Source: Isoetes taiwanensis (Eukaryota > Streptophyta > Lycopodiopsida > Isoetales > Isoetaceae). From it: a stretch of 64,000 nt of DNA. Location of the stretch: positions 9,746,716 to 9,810,715 of the forward strand of contig JAJEKV010000027.1 in the NCBI GenBank assembly GCA_021234155.1. The letters are read 5' to 3'. Shown piece after piece: positions 10,829 through 23,029 of this stretch (position 1 is its first letter; each line of letters opens with the position of its first letter). Under the pieces are notes generated by a model. That model made no database searches. It was not told the DNA's origin and worked only from the letters and a program-made list of their open reading frames with translations. Both the position numbers and the translations under genes were made by a program.

Positions 10829-11320
10829 AATAATGCGCACGTGTGCATATACCTTAAGAAGAATTGAATCGAAGGAAGTACAAATCAAACATCTTCCCTA
10901 GTTGCCAATCATTTGTCTTTGAGTCAAAGATGGCATTTCACACGTGTAGGAAGGAAGAGAAGTGTAGCATTTCGTGCGTATTTGACCCACGCAATAAAAA
11001 AAATAAACCATGTGGGCGAAAAAAAATCTTTGTATTTTTCGCGCTTCTTTGGCGGTCATAGATATACCATGGATATGCCGTGGTTTAAACACAATTTACA
11101 GCGCTCTCGCATGAATGCATATTCTTTCTAAGGTATAATTCACATTGGGCGTATCCCGAAGGATGGGAAGAGTAAATCAAACACATGACATTACATGTCT
11201 ACATTATCCATATAGGAAGGGAATAGCAACTCGTCCATGATACTACAATCCTACACTCTTCGCCAGGCCAGGGCCTTCCTATCTCCTCTCCAAGATTGGG
11301 ACCACCATTGGAGTACGTTC
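10829..11320. other. Upstream region of lipoxygenase gene
   Basis: No gene seen. This is the sequence between the Mutator-like element and the TATA-like box of the lipoxygenase gene, so it should hold its proximal promoter. A GTGTAGGAAGGAAGAG stretch occurs at about 10945. I recognise no specific transcription-factor site. Confidence 0.4.
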
Positions 11321-11328
11321 TATTTAAA
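11321..11328 (+). promoter_or_regulatory. TATA-like box of lipoxygenase gene
   Basis: TATTTAAA lies 52 bases before the proposed ATG at 11380, followed by GGGCTCC. The distance would leave a leader of only about 20-30 bases, which is short but possible. Assigned from position and composition only. Confidence 0.45.
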
Positions 11329-11379
11329 GGGCTCCATGATTTGGCTCATCATCAAACACATATTGTGCGGCGTACTACT

Positions 11380-14300
11380 ATGAATTCAAGCATTGGGATG
11401 GCGATAGATCTAGATCAAACAATGACCCTCGAGGGAACAATTGTTGTGTATAAGAAAAATTTGCTTGATGTAATCGATGCTAAAGCAGACATTGAGGATG
11501 ATACCCTTGATCTTCTTGGCAAGGTGGTCACCATGCAACTCGTTAGTGAAAATCTTGATCCAGGTTGGTGTTCCATTCATGATTCCCATTATAACCTTTA
11601 TGATGAAGACATTTGAGCTAACTATCATGAAATAAATACAAAGTAGTAATAGAGTTGTGTTTTATAATACATTAATAATAGTCTGCTTAACATCCTCAAC
11701 CCGTTTCTAACATTTGTTGGTCATGAGCAGCCACAGGAGATGGTAAAAAGACGGATGACATCCCTGTCAAGGGTTGGTTTACATCTAAGGATAAGCTTGT
11801 AGATGGAGCTATCCAGTACAAAGTTGACTTCCCAGTTCGCAAGGACTTTGGAACCCCTGGTGCAGTGCTAGTACGAAATGCCCATCATAACGAATTCTAC
11901 CTTGAATCTTTTACCCTTGAAATGCAGGATAAGAGCATTGTCTTCTTTCCTTGCCATTCATGGGTATATAACTACAAGAAATACAATGCAGACCGAGTCT
12001 TCTTCTCTAATAAGGTAATAATTAGTCTTTCGTTTTATATTTCATGGATGAACGAAATAAGTGCAAAAACGAATATGCTCAGGCCAAAATAGTAAATCAA
12101 GGCTGCTTTTGACTGGAAAGAATTTAGGGCAAAAACAATCCACTGCAGTCTACTGTGGACATGCCTACATGTTGTGATTGTGAATCTTACGTTCATTTCT
12201 GATGACCGAGAACAAAACTGACTGAGTTCTGTTTAATATCAAGTAGTTACTGTTCTTTTTCCCTATCTGGTAGTTAAATCTAGTTTGAAGGACTGAAACA
12301 GAGTTCGAAAGTAATTTTGGTATACATGCGCAGGTTTATTTGCCTTCAGAGACTCCTGCAGGCTTAGTGAAGCTAAGGGAAAATGAGCTTGCAAATCTGC
12401 GAGGAAATGGCACTGGGGAACGCCAAGAATGGGATCGGATCTATGATTATGACACCTACAATGACCTTGGCAAACCAGATGATGGTGAAGCGCTTCAGAG
12501 GCCCACATTGGGAGGGCCGGCTCTGCCATACCCACGTCGGTGCCGGACTGGCCGTGCCTCGACTAAACGAGGTAACCATCACACCCCAACATACCAAATT
12601 TTCATTTTCAAAAAACAAAGCCCAATTTTCTGAGTTACTTTTCTGAGCAGATCCAACAGCAGAAAAACCCATTGATTTGCCATTGGCTTTGATTCTGGAT
12701 CCATATGTGCCAAGAGATGAAGTATTTAACCGGGTGAAGAACTCAAGTTTTCTGGGCAGAGCTCTGAAGTCAATAGCGCATAATGTAGTTCCTGCAGTGC
12801 AGGTGCTGTTCGCAGGAAATGACCAGTTCAAATCGTTTGCCGATGTAAAGGACTTCTATAAGAATGGGATTAATCTTGCCGATGTTACCAAGAATAACCC
12901 TTTCACTCTCATAAGCGAACTTACTTCTAAACAGAAAGATGATCCTAGCTTGATCCAGTTCCCTAAACCTCAAGTAATCCAAGGTTAGTAGTTGTTCTTG
13001 TGTGTGTACATGTGCATAGGCGCACATCCATATGTGTATATATGTAGGGTTGTCTTGAATCTACTATATACATGTGTAGGTTTCAGTATCATTGCATGTA
13101 CTTGTGTTTGTCAGTCTTGAGTATTTGAATGATGCAAATGCAGCGGACGACATGGCATGGATGTCTGACATAGAGTTCGCCCGTCAAAGGCTTGCAGGTC
13201 TGAACCCCATAGTCATTGAACTTCTTAAGGTAAACAAACAACTCTTAATTCCCATCCAGAAATTGTAATAACGCTCTACTTTTATACTACAGGAGTTTCC
13301 CCCTCGAAGTAACCTTGACCCAAATGTTTATGGATCACAAACATCCTCTATTACTGCTGAGCACATTAAAGATCAATTAGAAGGATATACACCCCGACAG
13401 GTACTTTTTTTTGTATTCTTATAATCTGATTTTTTTGACGGTCAACAGTTACATAGGCTGATAATGCTAAATTTGCAGGCTGTAAAAGAAAAAAGACTGT
13501 TTGTACTTGATTATCATGACATACTCCTTCCTTATTTGAGTAAGTTTAACAAGTTGGAAGATACCACAGCCTATGCATCAAGGGCCCTCTTCTTTTTAAC
13601 CAAACGGGGTATATTGAAACCAATTGCCATTGAATTAGTTTTACCTCCATCGGAAACCTCTAGACAAGCCATTCATAGAGTCTTTGTGCCTCCCAAATCT
13701 GGACAAAGGGATTGGTTGTGGGAGCTTGCCAAGGCTTATGTTGCAACTAACGATTCAGGAATACACCAACTCATTTCACATTGGTAAGTGAGTCAAGTTC
13801 ATTATATCTCTGGTTTAGCATAACTGACCTCTCTACGTTACTTCTTGCAGGCTTAGAACTCATGCATGCATGGAGCCCATCATAATTGCAGCTCATAGGC
13901 AACTGAGTGCCCTTCATCCTATCAATCTTCTATTGTTGCCGCATTTCAAGAATACCATGGCCATCAATGCCAAAGCTAGAGCTATTCTTATCAATGCAGG
14001 TGGTATTGTCGAGAAAACTGTTACACCAGGTAGATATGCCCTTGAAGTTAGCGCAGTTATTTATGACAAGCTATGGCGGTTTGATGAGCAAGGTTTACCT
14101 GCTGACCTTGTCAAGCGGTATTAACCAACACTACTTTTCTACGTTATTTTGAACTTTAAATAAAATTACAAAAGGGCTGACATTTATGTTTTGAATGTAC
14201 TTTAGAGGTATTGCAGAATATGATGACACAGCAAAACATGGGCTCAAACTAGCAATTGAGGATTATCCTTATGCAGTGGATGGGCTAGAAGTTTGGAGTG

Positions 14301-14959
14301 CACTAAAGCAATGGGTGGAGGAGTACGTTGCTATATTTTATAAGTATGACAAGGCAGTTTCAGCAGACGAGGAGTTGCAAAGATGGTGGACAGAAGTAAG
14401 GACAATTGGACATGCAGATAAGAAAGATGAACCATGGTGGCCAGTACTGAACAATATAGAAAACTTGTGTGAAACTCTAACAACGATCATTTGGCTGGCC
14501 TCGGCACATCACGCAGCAGTGAACTTTGGTCAATACCCATATGAGGGATATCCGCCAAATCATCCAACGAGGACCCATAAGCTCATTCCAGAAATGGGAT
14601 CGAAGGAACATGAAGAACTCCTTAGGGATCCTGAGAGATATTTCTTGTCATCTGTGACCACTAAGATTGAGTCGGCAATTGGGATGACCATCATAGAAAT
14701 TTTGTCTACTCATGCAGTGGAGGAGGTATACCTTGGACAGCCTTTGTGGGAGAACTGGACTAGTAATACAAAGGTCCTTGGAGCTTTCAATAAATTTGGG
14801 AAGAGAGTTAAAGACATGGAGAACATCATGGTGGAGAAAAACAATGATAGTAAAAATTTGAACAGACTAGGACCTGTAAAGGTTCCCTACACTCTTCTCT
14901 ATCCTTCTTCAGAACATGGCCTCACTGGTAGAGGAGTTCCCACTAGTATTTCTATATAA
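11380..14959 (+). CDS. LOX: Lipoxygenase, cytosolic type, probable 9-LOX
   Basis: Dioxygenase that adds O2 to linoleic and linolenic acid, the first step of oxylipin synthesis. Nine exons join in frame with GT-AG introns: 11380-11563, 11731-12014, 12334-12571, 12651-12983, 13144-13229, 13293-13400, 13479-13783, 13851-14117, 14206-14959. The product is 852 residues, normal for plant LOX. An N-terminal PLAT domain (about 20-155) precedes the catalytic domain, which contains [12 protein letters not shown] and [14 protein letters not shown]. Iron ligands are all present: H512 and H517 (HWLRTH), H704 and N708 (HAAVNFGQ), and the C-terminal I852 (PTSISI). Ala555 sits at the stereochemistry position. 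Thr569-Val570 replaces the Phe-containing pair of 13-LOXs, suggesting 9-specificity (inference). There is no transit peptide. The upstream in-frame TTG at 11296 was rejected as start because it precedes the TATA box. No stop or frameshift was seen. Confidence 0.93.
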
Positions 14960-15736
14960 GTGGGACTTAGTGTACATCCGATTTTAACACATCTATGCAC
15001 ATGTCTATATTTCAGCTTGTTGTAATAATCCATTTTATGGTGGTGATATACAGTCTAAATTATGACTTACAAGAAAGTCCCCACCTTGTTCCATTTTGTA
15101 TGGCATGATGATAAAAACCCTTAATATTTAACTCTAAAAATTTGTAAGCCCTTGCTTGAATCCGTAGCCTTGTGGGTATTCAATTATTTTCCTCGTCCTA
15201 ATAGTCAGCAATACTTGTTAGTATCTGCTAGGTAGAAGAAATATTGCTAAAAATGTTGCATAGTCGAACACATTTGTACAAATATAAAACAAGGTGCTAA
15301 TGCATGGATGGTTGCCGCCATTTTGAGAACAGATTCTTCCATATAGTTAGGATCGTCACAATAGATTGTAGGTGCTAATATTGATGGTCGCCATTTGAAT
15401 AACATGGACATGATCATTAGAATGGATTCTTCTATATAATTAAAAAATGCCACAACAGATTGTTATATACAGTTAGGATTGAGAAAATAATTTGATAGAC
15501 CGCATATGGATAAACAGCGCCTAGTATAAGGCATTTTTTTAGACGGAGTGTAGAAGAGTTTCATAACATTGATATAAAAACTTCACAATTTTATATGTCA
15601 TATCTAGCTCGTTATTTTAGTATGCGTTTACTATGCTTCATTTGGTATGTACTTTTGCCATCACACGGGATTGAAAATTGGCCACAATCACATAATTAGA
15701 AGAATTCTGGCTTGTTTCCGACAAATGTCCTTCATT
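14960..15736. other. Lipoxygenase 3' region and tandem duplication
   Basis: The 3' untranslated region follows the stop. At about 15300-15475 two diverged copies of a roughly 90-110-bp unit lie in tandem. Both contain GATGGTTGCC or GATGGTCGCC, GATTCTTCCATAT or GATTCTTCTATAT, and CACAATAGATTGT or CACAACAGATTGT. No other gene seen. Confidence 0.45.
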
Positions 15737-18700
15737 CAAAAGAAGAAAAATGAAGTGACACATCCTTGAAAAGGTAAAACATTATAGATTCTCATTGATT
15801 CCAATAAAATTCTACCATAGAAAGTTTGTGGCAAAAGTAAACCGACAGTTCATTAAAATTCCTGGATTTTTTAGTGTTTGTTTATTTCAGGTAATTTTTT
15901 GGTTTCCAGCTTCTTGGTGGCGACGCTTAGAGCACTGTCATTAAAATTCCTCATCATATTTCCTCATTATATAATTGTTTAACTGAAAATTTTGGAACTG
16001 ATAAACTAGCACAAATTCTGAAACTGGTAAACTCTCACTCTTACATAGACAAATTCTGAAATTGGTAGTAAAGTCTTAATCTTGTTATGTTAGATTCAAT
16101 GGATACAAAATTACAAACATTGCAATGCCTGCAAAACACATGTTTGAAAATTTCAAAAACATGTTTGAAATTTTCAAAAACACAGTTCCTGAAACAGTAC
16201 AGTATCAGTAAATGTAGGAGCTCAGACCTCATAAATGCAGCAAGCTCAGACCTCCAAGCTCGCCAAGGACATCCAAACTCGGCAAAAACTCGTAAATGCA
16301 AGTTCACATCTCCAAACTCGACAAGAAGTTGTAAATGCACCAGCTCAAACCTCCAAACTGGTCAAACACCTCAAAAAATCTCGTCAAGAACCTCAAAATG
16401 ACCTCTGAACTCATAAATCCATCAAATCCATACTAAACCTCACCAAGAACCTCGAAAGCCTTCAAAAAAACTTGTCTTGATGTCAGAACCTACAAAAAAT
16501 GAACAAGATTATTACAAAACAATATAAATAGCCATAAAAAATCCACAAAAACAACGCCCGCCATAGAATAGAATAGAATAGAATAGAATAGAATAGAATA
16601 GATTTTTTAGCGTCCACAGAGACCGATTGGCCTATGGGACCCAAATAAAAAGAGAGCAGCAAGCGTATTACTAACAGGATTAAAAAATCCCAGAGCATAA
16701 CCCCTCAAAACTCAAATCGGATGCAGCGCCTCAACAATCCATGACATCGCCATCGCCAAAACCTCTGGCATTGTCCATTGCAGAGGAGAAAAGGGAGAAA
16801 AAATTACAGGGGAAAAAAAAATTAAAGTTCCGCCATGTCAACAAAACTTTAATAACCTTCCGGTTTATGTTTGGTAGCCAGCCAAATTTCGGGGTTTCTG
16901 ACCAATAAACCGGTAGGCGGCAGTGTCGCTCACAGCTAATGCCGCTCGTGGCGGCGCCACCTACCGGTTTACTAGCCGGAAACCCCTCAATTCGGTCTGT
17001 TACCTAGCACGTCAAAAGAAGACAGTGAAGCGACACATCCTTGAAAAGGTAAAACATTATAGATACTCATTGATTCCAATAAAATTCTACCATAGAAAGT
17101 TTGTGGCAAAGGTAAACTGCTAGTTCATTAAAATTCCTGGATTTTTTTAGCGTTTGTTTATTTCAGGTAATTTTTTGGTTTCTAGCTTCTTGGCGGCCAT
17201 TAGAATTCCTCATCATGTTTCCTCATTATGTAATTGTTTAGCTGAAAATTCTGGAACTGGTAAACTAGCACAAATTCTGAAACTGGTAAACTCTTACGTA
17301 GAGAAATTCTAAAACTGATAGTAAAGTCTTAAACATGTTCTGTCAGATTCAATGGATACAAAATTACAAACACTGCAATGCCTACAAAATTATTTGCACA
17401 GTATAGAAACACTTGCATAGTTTCAAAACCTAAAAAGATGTTTGGAAATTTCAAAAACACAGTTTCTGAAACAGTAATAAACTTGGCAAACACAGTATCA
17501 GTAAATGTAGGAGCTCAGACCTCATAAGTGCAGCAAGCTCAGGCCTCCAAACTCGGCATGAACCTCCAAACTTGTTAGAACATTCAAACTTGTTAAAAAC
17601 TCATAAATGCAAGTTCTGATCTACAAACTTGACAAGAAGTCGTAAATGCACCAGCTCAAATCTCCAAACGCACCAAGAACCTCAAAAAATCTCGTCAAGA
17701 ACCTCAAAATGACTCTGAACTCATAAATCCATCAACTTCGAACTCCAAACTCGCCAAGAACCTCAAAAATCTTCAAGAAAACTTGTCGTGATGTCAGAAC
17801 CTACAAAAAATAAACAAGACTATTACAAAAGAATACAAATAGCCATAAAAATCCACAAAATCAACGCCCGCATAGAGCATAACCACTCAAACCTAAAATC
17901 GGATGCAGCGCCTCAACAAACTACGAGATCGCCATCGCCAAAACCTCTGACATCGTCCATTGCAGAGGAGGAAAGAGGGAAAAAAATTACAGAGGAAAAA
18001 AAAATTAAAGTTTCGCCACGTCAACGGAATTTTAATGACCTGCCGGTTTATTACGTTTCGTAACTAGCTGGATTTCGGGGTTTTCGCCTGCCGATTTACC
18101 AGCTGAAAACCCATCAATCCGTCGCCTGTCGGTTTACCAGCCGGAAATCCCTCAATGCGGCCAGTTACTTAGCACTTCAAAAGAAGAAAAGTGAAGTGAC
18201 ACATCCTTGAAAAGGTAAAACATTATAGATACTAATTGATTCCAATAAAATTCTACCATAGAAAGTTTGTGGCAAAAGTAAACCGCCAGTTCATTAAAAT
18301 TTCTGGATTCTTTAGTGTTAGTTTATTTCAGGTGATTTTTTGGTTTCCAACTTTTTGGCAGCGCCACAGAGCACCGCATTAAAATTCCTCATCATATTTC
18401 CTCATTATATAATTGTTTAACTGAAAATTCTGGAACTGATAAACTAGCACAAATTCTGAAACTGATAAACTCTTACTCTTACATAGACAAATTCTAAAAC
18501 TGGTAGTAAAGTCTTAAATTTGTTCTGTCAGATTCAATGGATACAAAATTACAAACATTGCAATGCTTGCAAAAATACTTGCATAGTTTCAAAACCTAAA
18601 ACATATTTGGAAATTTCAAAAACGCAGTTTCTGAAATAGTAGCAAACTTGGCAAACACAGTATCAGTAAATGTAGGAGCTCAGACTCATAAATGTAGCAA

Positions 18701-19195
18701 GCTCAGATCTCCAAACTTGGCAAGAATCTCCAAACTCGCCAAGAACATCCAAACTTGGCAAAAACTCGTAAATGCAATTTCACATTTCCAAACTCGACAA
18801 GAAGTCATTTATGCACCAGCTCAGACTTCCAAACTCGCCAAGAACCCTTCTCGTCAAGGACCTCACAATGATCTCTGAACTCGTAAATCCATCAACTCCA
18901 AACTCGCCAAGAACCTCGAAAATCTTCAAGAAAAATTGTCATGTGAACAAGATTATTATAAAACAATACAAATAGCCATAAAAATCCACAAAACAATGCC
19001 CGCTATAGAGCATAACCTCTCAAACCTAAAATCGGATGCAGCACCTCAACAAATTACGTGATCGCCAACGCCAAAACCTCCGGCATCGTCCATTGCAGAG
19101 GAGGAAGAGGTAAAAAGTTACAGAGGAAAAAAAAATAAACTTCCGCCATGTCATCAGAATTTTAATGACCTACCAGTTTACATTTGGTAGCTAGC
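15737..19195. repeat. Three-copy tandem array, unit about 1.0-1.3 kb
   Basis: Units start at CAAAAGAAG, followed soon by GTGACACATCCTTGAAAAGG, at 15737, 17013 and 18178, giving periods of 1,276 and 1,165 bp. Each unit then runs through the same landmarks: TAGAAAGTTTGTGGCAAA, a TTTATTTCAGGT word, a CTGAAACTGGTAAACTC word, a zone of short CTCAGACCTCCAAACTCGCC repeats, and GGATGCAGC. Units end near a GC-rich inverted repeat with ACCGGTTTA and TAAACCGGT. No long open frame. Divergence of roughly 5-10 percent between units (visual estimate) suggests an older array. Confidence 0.8.
16565..16602. repeat. (AGAAT)n microsatellite
   Basis: About seven to eight AGAAT units, present only in the first unit of the tandem array. 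It is followed by AGATTTTTTAGCGTCC, similar to the flank of the larger AGAAT array at 42.7 kb. Confidence 0.9.
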
Positions 19196-20272
19196 ATATA
19201 ATGTCAATATATTACAAGAAGTTTTTTACGGCTTGTTATTGTCAATGTTGTCAGCAGTGCGTGAACCATGTGAATTTTACTCCAACAACGATCAACTTGC
19301 ATCAAGCTCAAAATATGATAATATAGAGTTTTTGTACTATACATCTTCTGTATCAAGACCTTGTATCGCACCTAGATCGCACCTAGATATAATGGTACAG
19401 CTTAGTGATATCATGGTATAGCTTATATCGCACCTAGATCCCTCCAAAATTCTAGATGAACCCTCATGCCATCTCCTAGATATTAGACACTAACTAAAGA
19501 ACCCTCATCATTATCTAGAAGATGTATTTTTCTGAACATATATAATGCAGTGTCATTTTGCCCTTTCTTCAGAAATTGATTTTTGTTTTTAGCATTCGAC
19601 ATCAGTCAATTGGCCAATACTTGCCTAAACTCCCCACAGCCCAAGTTGGTATGAACTACATGTGGCACAACTGGGATAATCTAGGAAACGAGCAAACTTT
19701 GCTAGAGAGGAGGATTGAAATTGGATTTTTGCTCTAGTTGGACAGTTCCATAATCATAATGCATAGTTGAAATGAACAAATGACGTGCTAGCCATACTCG
19801 CCACCCTACCACGAGCTCCACATCGATATCGAATGCCCCATGAGCTCTCCCCCAAGCACTAAAAGGGATGGGCCACCTTTCGCCATGCCTCCAAATACGA
19901 ACGCCCCTTTTATAGAAGAGCCATAGTGGGCTACTGCCAAAAGGGCAACTCCACGCCTTCTTTGGCCTCCATGTCCTACGTATATTGCATTCCCTCCCCC
20001 TTGACATTGCAGCAGCCCTCTGCTGCAAGGGTTCTAGAGTCCTTTTGCCATCTTAGCATAGTCCTTTATTGGCCCTCTTTTAGGCCGACTAGTACTCAAT
20101 ATCTTGTCCCTTTCGGTCATTATATTCCTAAAAAGAAAATATATCGGAATAGGCTTCTAACAAATTGCCACAACCTCCATGAAGCGTCCTCCAAAGGCTT
20201 ATTGACAAACTTAACCAAATATTGCTTAGAACCACTAGTGGATTTATCATTCAAAATTTCCAGCTCAAAAGG
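19196..20272. other. Intergenic, no gene recognised
   Basis: A short TATCGCACCTAGAT repeat occurs three times at 19363-19440. A 108-codon frame on the - strand (19702-20028) has no recognisable domain and may be transposon-derived. Confidence 0.35.
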
Positions 20273-21007
20273 CTATGGATCCTCAATCAATTCTGCTTCA
20301 CTTATCTGCCCGACTTGAGGGAAATACTTTCCTTGAAAAGGGTGTAAAAACGAGAGTTTTAGGATATTATGCATTTTCAAACCTTGAGGTAATCTCAACT
20401 TATATGCATTATCCTTAACGACATTAATGACTTGAAATGATTCATGGAACCGAGGTGCCAACTTAAGGTCTTTCTTGCGCGTATCCTTCTTAAAGTGACC
20501 TTTGTGAATCCTCATCTACACCCAATCACCTTCCTTAAAAGCCATTGTTTGCTAGTATCTTAGAGGATTTCTTCTTTGAAATTAACTTGGGCATCATGAA
20601 GAGAAGCCTAAAGCAAGTCTATCAGATCTTTATGCTCAAGAGTGAAATCATAAGCAGCTGGGACATCATTGCACACTCCAAAGAGTGGATCCCGAATCGA
20701 TTGACCATGGACTGCTTGAAAAGGTGTCATTTTAATGGTAGACTAAACGATGTTTATTATACAGAAAATCAACAATAGGCATGTAAAGTTTCCAATGTCC
20801 TTGATGTTTATTGACAAATCCCATTAAGATGGAAAAACTAGTCTTATTAACCACCTCATATTGTCCATCAGTCTGCGAATGACAAGTAGCGGAAAACCTT
20901 AATTTTGTTTCTAATTGCATAAATAGTGCCTCCAAAATGTTCTTGTGAACTTTTTGTCTTTCGGTTTGAGATAACACAATGTGCTTGCTTAGCCAAACAA
21001 TAAGCAA
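20273..21007 (-). pseudogene. Ty3/gypsy integrase fragment
   Basis: The upstream piece (21007-20732) resembles the end of the integrase catalytic core: LRFSATCHSQTDGQYEVVN corresponds to the HPQTDGQTE-type motif of retrotransposon integrases, followed by a W-K-L-Y-P-I-like segment. The downstream piece (20515-20273) reads LKLAPRFHESFQV and AYKLRLPQGLK. This is the integrase C-terminal fold of chromovirus/gypsy elements, normally K-L-x-x-R-F-x-G-P-F. The two pieces lie in different frames, with stops and AAs lost between. No reverse transcriptase or LTR was found next to it, so it is a truncated relic. Confidence 0.75.
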
Positions 21008-23029
21008 TTATCTAAATCATTTTATTCTTCTAAGGCTCGTTTCCACTTACTTTGTAGCCTACACAAAGGCATAGGAACACCATGAAGTTTCTTAAGTGCT
21101 TCTTAAGTCCTTTTGGCACGTAACCATCACATCCCAACGTAAGCCAAGCCAAGCCAAGTGAACTAGGGTTCAATCTTAGCCTAGGAATCCCTCGGTGGCC
21201 TACATTAGGTGCATCAAGGGTTATCCGAAGAATAAGTTGCCGAGAGGCACAAACAATATATAACTTTGGACCTTTTATATAAGAAACCACTCGTTATCTT
21301 ATATCTAAAAGCATTACGGGGGATGAAGTGGCAAAGCGGCAGCGGCAGGTCGTTTGCAGGAGAGGCTACCGCTGTTTCTCCTTGCCTTCGGATCAGCAGC
21401 GAAGCATGGAGAGGAGATTCTTGGGGATGGTGGCCAGGCCAAGACATTCTCTTGCTGTGGGATTGGTCCTTCACAAGTTTTTTCTAGGTTTTCTTGAGAT
21501 GTAACCTGTAGGCGATCTTCAATCTTGTTTCTTTTTTGCTGTATTAGTTCATATCTTCCTGATTTTTATAGGCCAAGCTGACATCCGAGTCATTAGAAAC
21601 TTCTCTACATTTCAAAGCGGGAGGCTAGATGGAAATTAATATTGCACGCCTCATTCATCGAATGTTTTATTAATCATTAGAGTTTTTTTGAGGTCAATTA
21701 AGGGCCCTTACTCGATGCCACGTCAAAAAGCTCGCGACCAATGGGGAGCCGAGCTTGTACAGAGTTTTTTTACTGAGCCTTGGTTTCGCCATTCCAGGTG
21801 TCAACTGCACGTAGCTTCGGTAATATCCGTGCCTCTAGCTTCGGGTGTCAGATTACACACGTAGCAATTATGACCGTTAGCTCCCGCCCTCAATTCCCGC
21901 TCAGGTATTTTCTTCAACAAAGTTTGCGCGAAGATCGATTGCCCGCGCCAAGGGAACTTCGATTTGCTTGGGAATAGCTTCGACCTGCGCCAAAGTGAGT
22001 TTCGACCACAAAAAATCTTCGGTCAAGGTAAAATCACCGAGCCTTTCCTAGTATTTCGATTCTGCTCCACATTCTAATTTGAATTCTGTGACTTTAGATG
22101 GCTATAAGCTCTATCACAATCAGAAATGACTTTGAAAGCTTCGTGGTGTCGACCGGGAGCTTTGTTACACTCCAACCTGGAATGCGAGGTGAATAGCGAG
22201 TCAAAAGATGCAGGAGAAGTGATGTTTCTGCACATTGGAAGGCTTTAGTGGTCGGTTTTCGATCAGGCAAAGAGATATTTGTACAAGTGAGTCATGTATA
22301 CACTCCAACAAATATGGCAAAAGAAAAAATAAGCAAGCGAAGAACTTTCCCACGGTTAGAAGCAAATTGTAAGTATGTACTTCTATGTAATCCATATCTA
22401 AATTAGTTTAGTTACTTATCCAGTTCATTCCTATTCTCTCAGGTTTGTGTATATCTGATGTGTAGAACACAATCTCTTCACAGTAGTGTATTCCATTGCT
22501 TTCACCAAGATATGGGCTCCTTGTTGTTCAAGGTAGCATACCAAAGGCGACTCACGTAAAAGGGCTATATGGTTCTGGAGGTATGAATACTCTCCACGAA
22601 GATCCAAGCTTATTGAGCTTCCATTGCCCAACCTGTCCGAGCTATACTGCAGGCCTCTGAATGCCACTTCTGTCTTACTAGCACGGAGTAAGTTGTCACA
22701 GAAATTTTACGGCACCGAAGGAGAAGGGAGGTTTCAAGGGCATGTGAAGACAAATTTAGGAATTGATTTGTTCATTGCCTTATTCAAGATGTTTACTGAT
22801 TCAAACCGGTTGGTGGATAGTTTTTAGATAGTCTATTTCTTGAAGGTTGGAGTGCTCGACTTCATGATGGAGCTGAATCTACCGAATCAGGGATAAGTCA
22901 AGACATGGTTGGTTCGAGATATTGCATCCGTATATGAATCTATGTAATATAAATATAGGTGACGATTAATTGGAGATCTATTGTATATTGATTGGAAAGG
23001 TTTGCTTTCGGTAAACATAAAAATTAAAG
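21008..23029. other. Intergenic, scattered repeat debris
   Basis: No gene recognised. A segment at 21679-21715 (TTAGAGTTTTTTTGAGGTCAA) matches, in inverse orientation, the right end of the MITE-like element at 25.7-26.0 kb. The rest holds short frames without domains. Confidence 0.35.

Noticed and set aside
11296-11379. Upstream in-frame extension of the lipoxygenase
   Set aside because: It starts from TTG, lies before the TATA-like box, and the ATG at 11380 gives the usual N-terminus of the family.
15737-19195. CRISPR array
   Set aside because: Unit length above 1 kb, diverged repeats, plant context and no cas genes.
21214-21487. Overlapping frames on both strands near 21.3 kb
   Set aside because: No domain, no splice structure, and no support for either strand.
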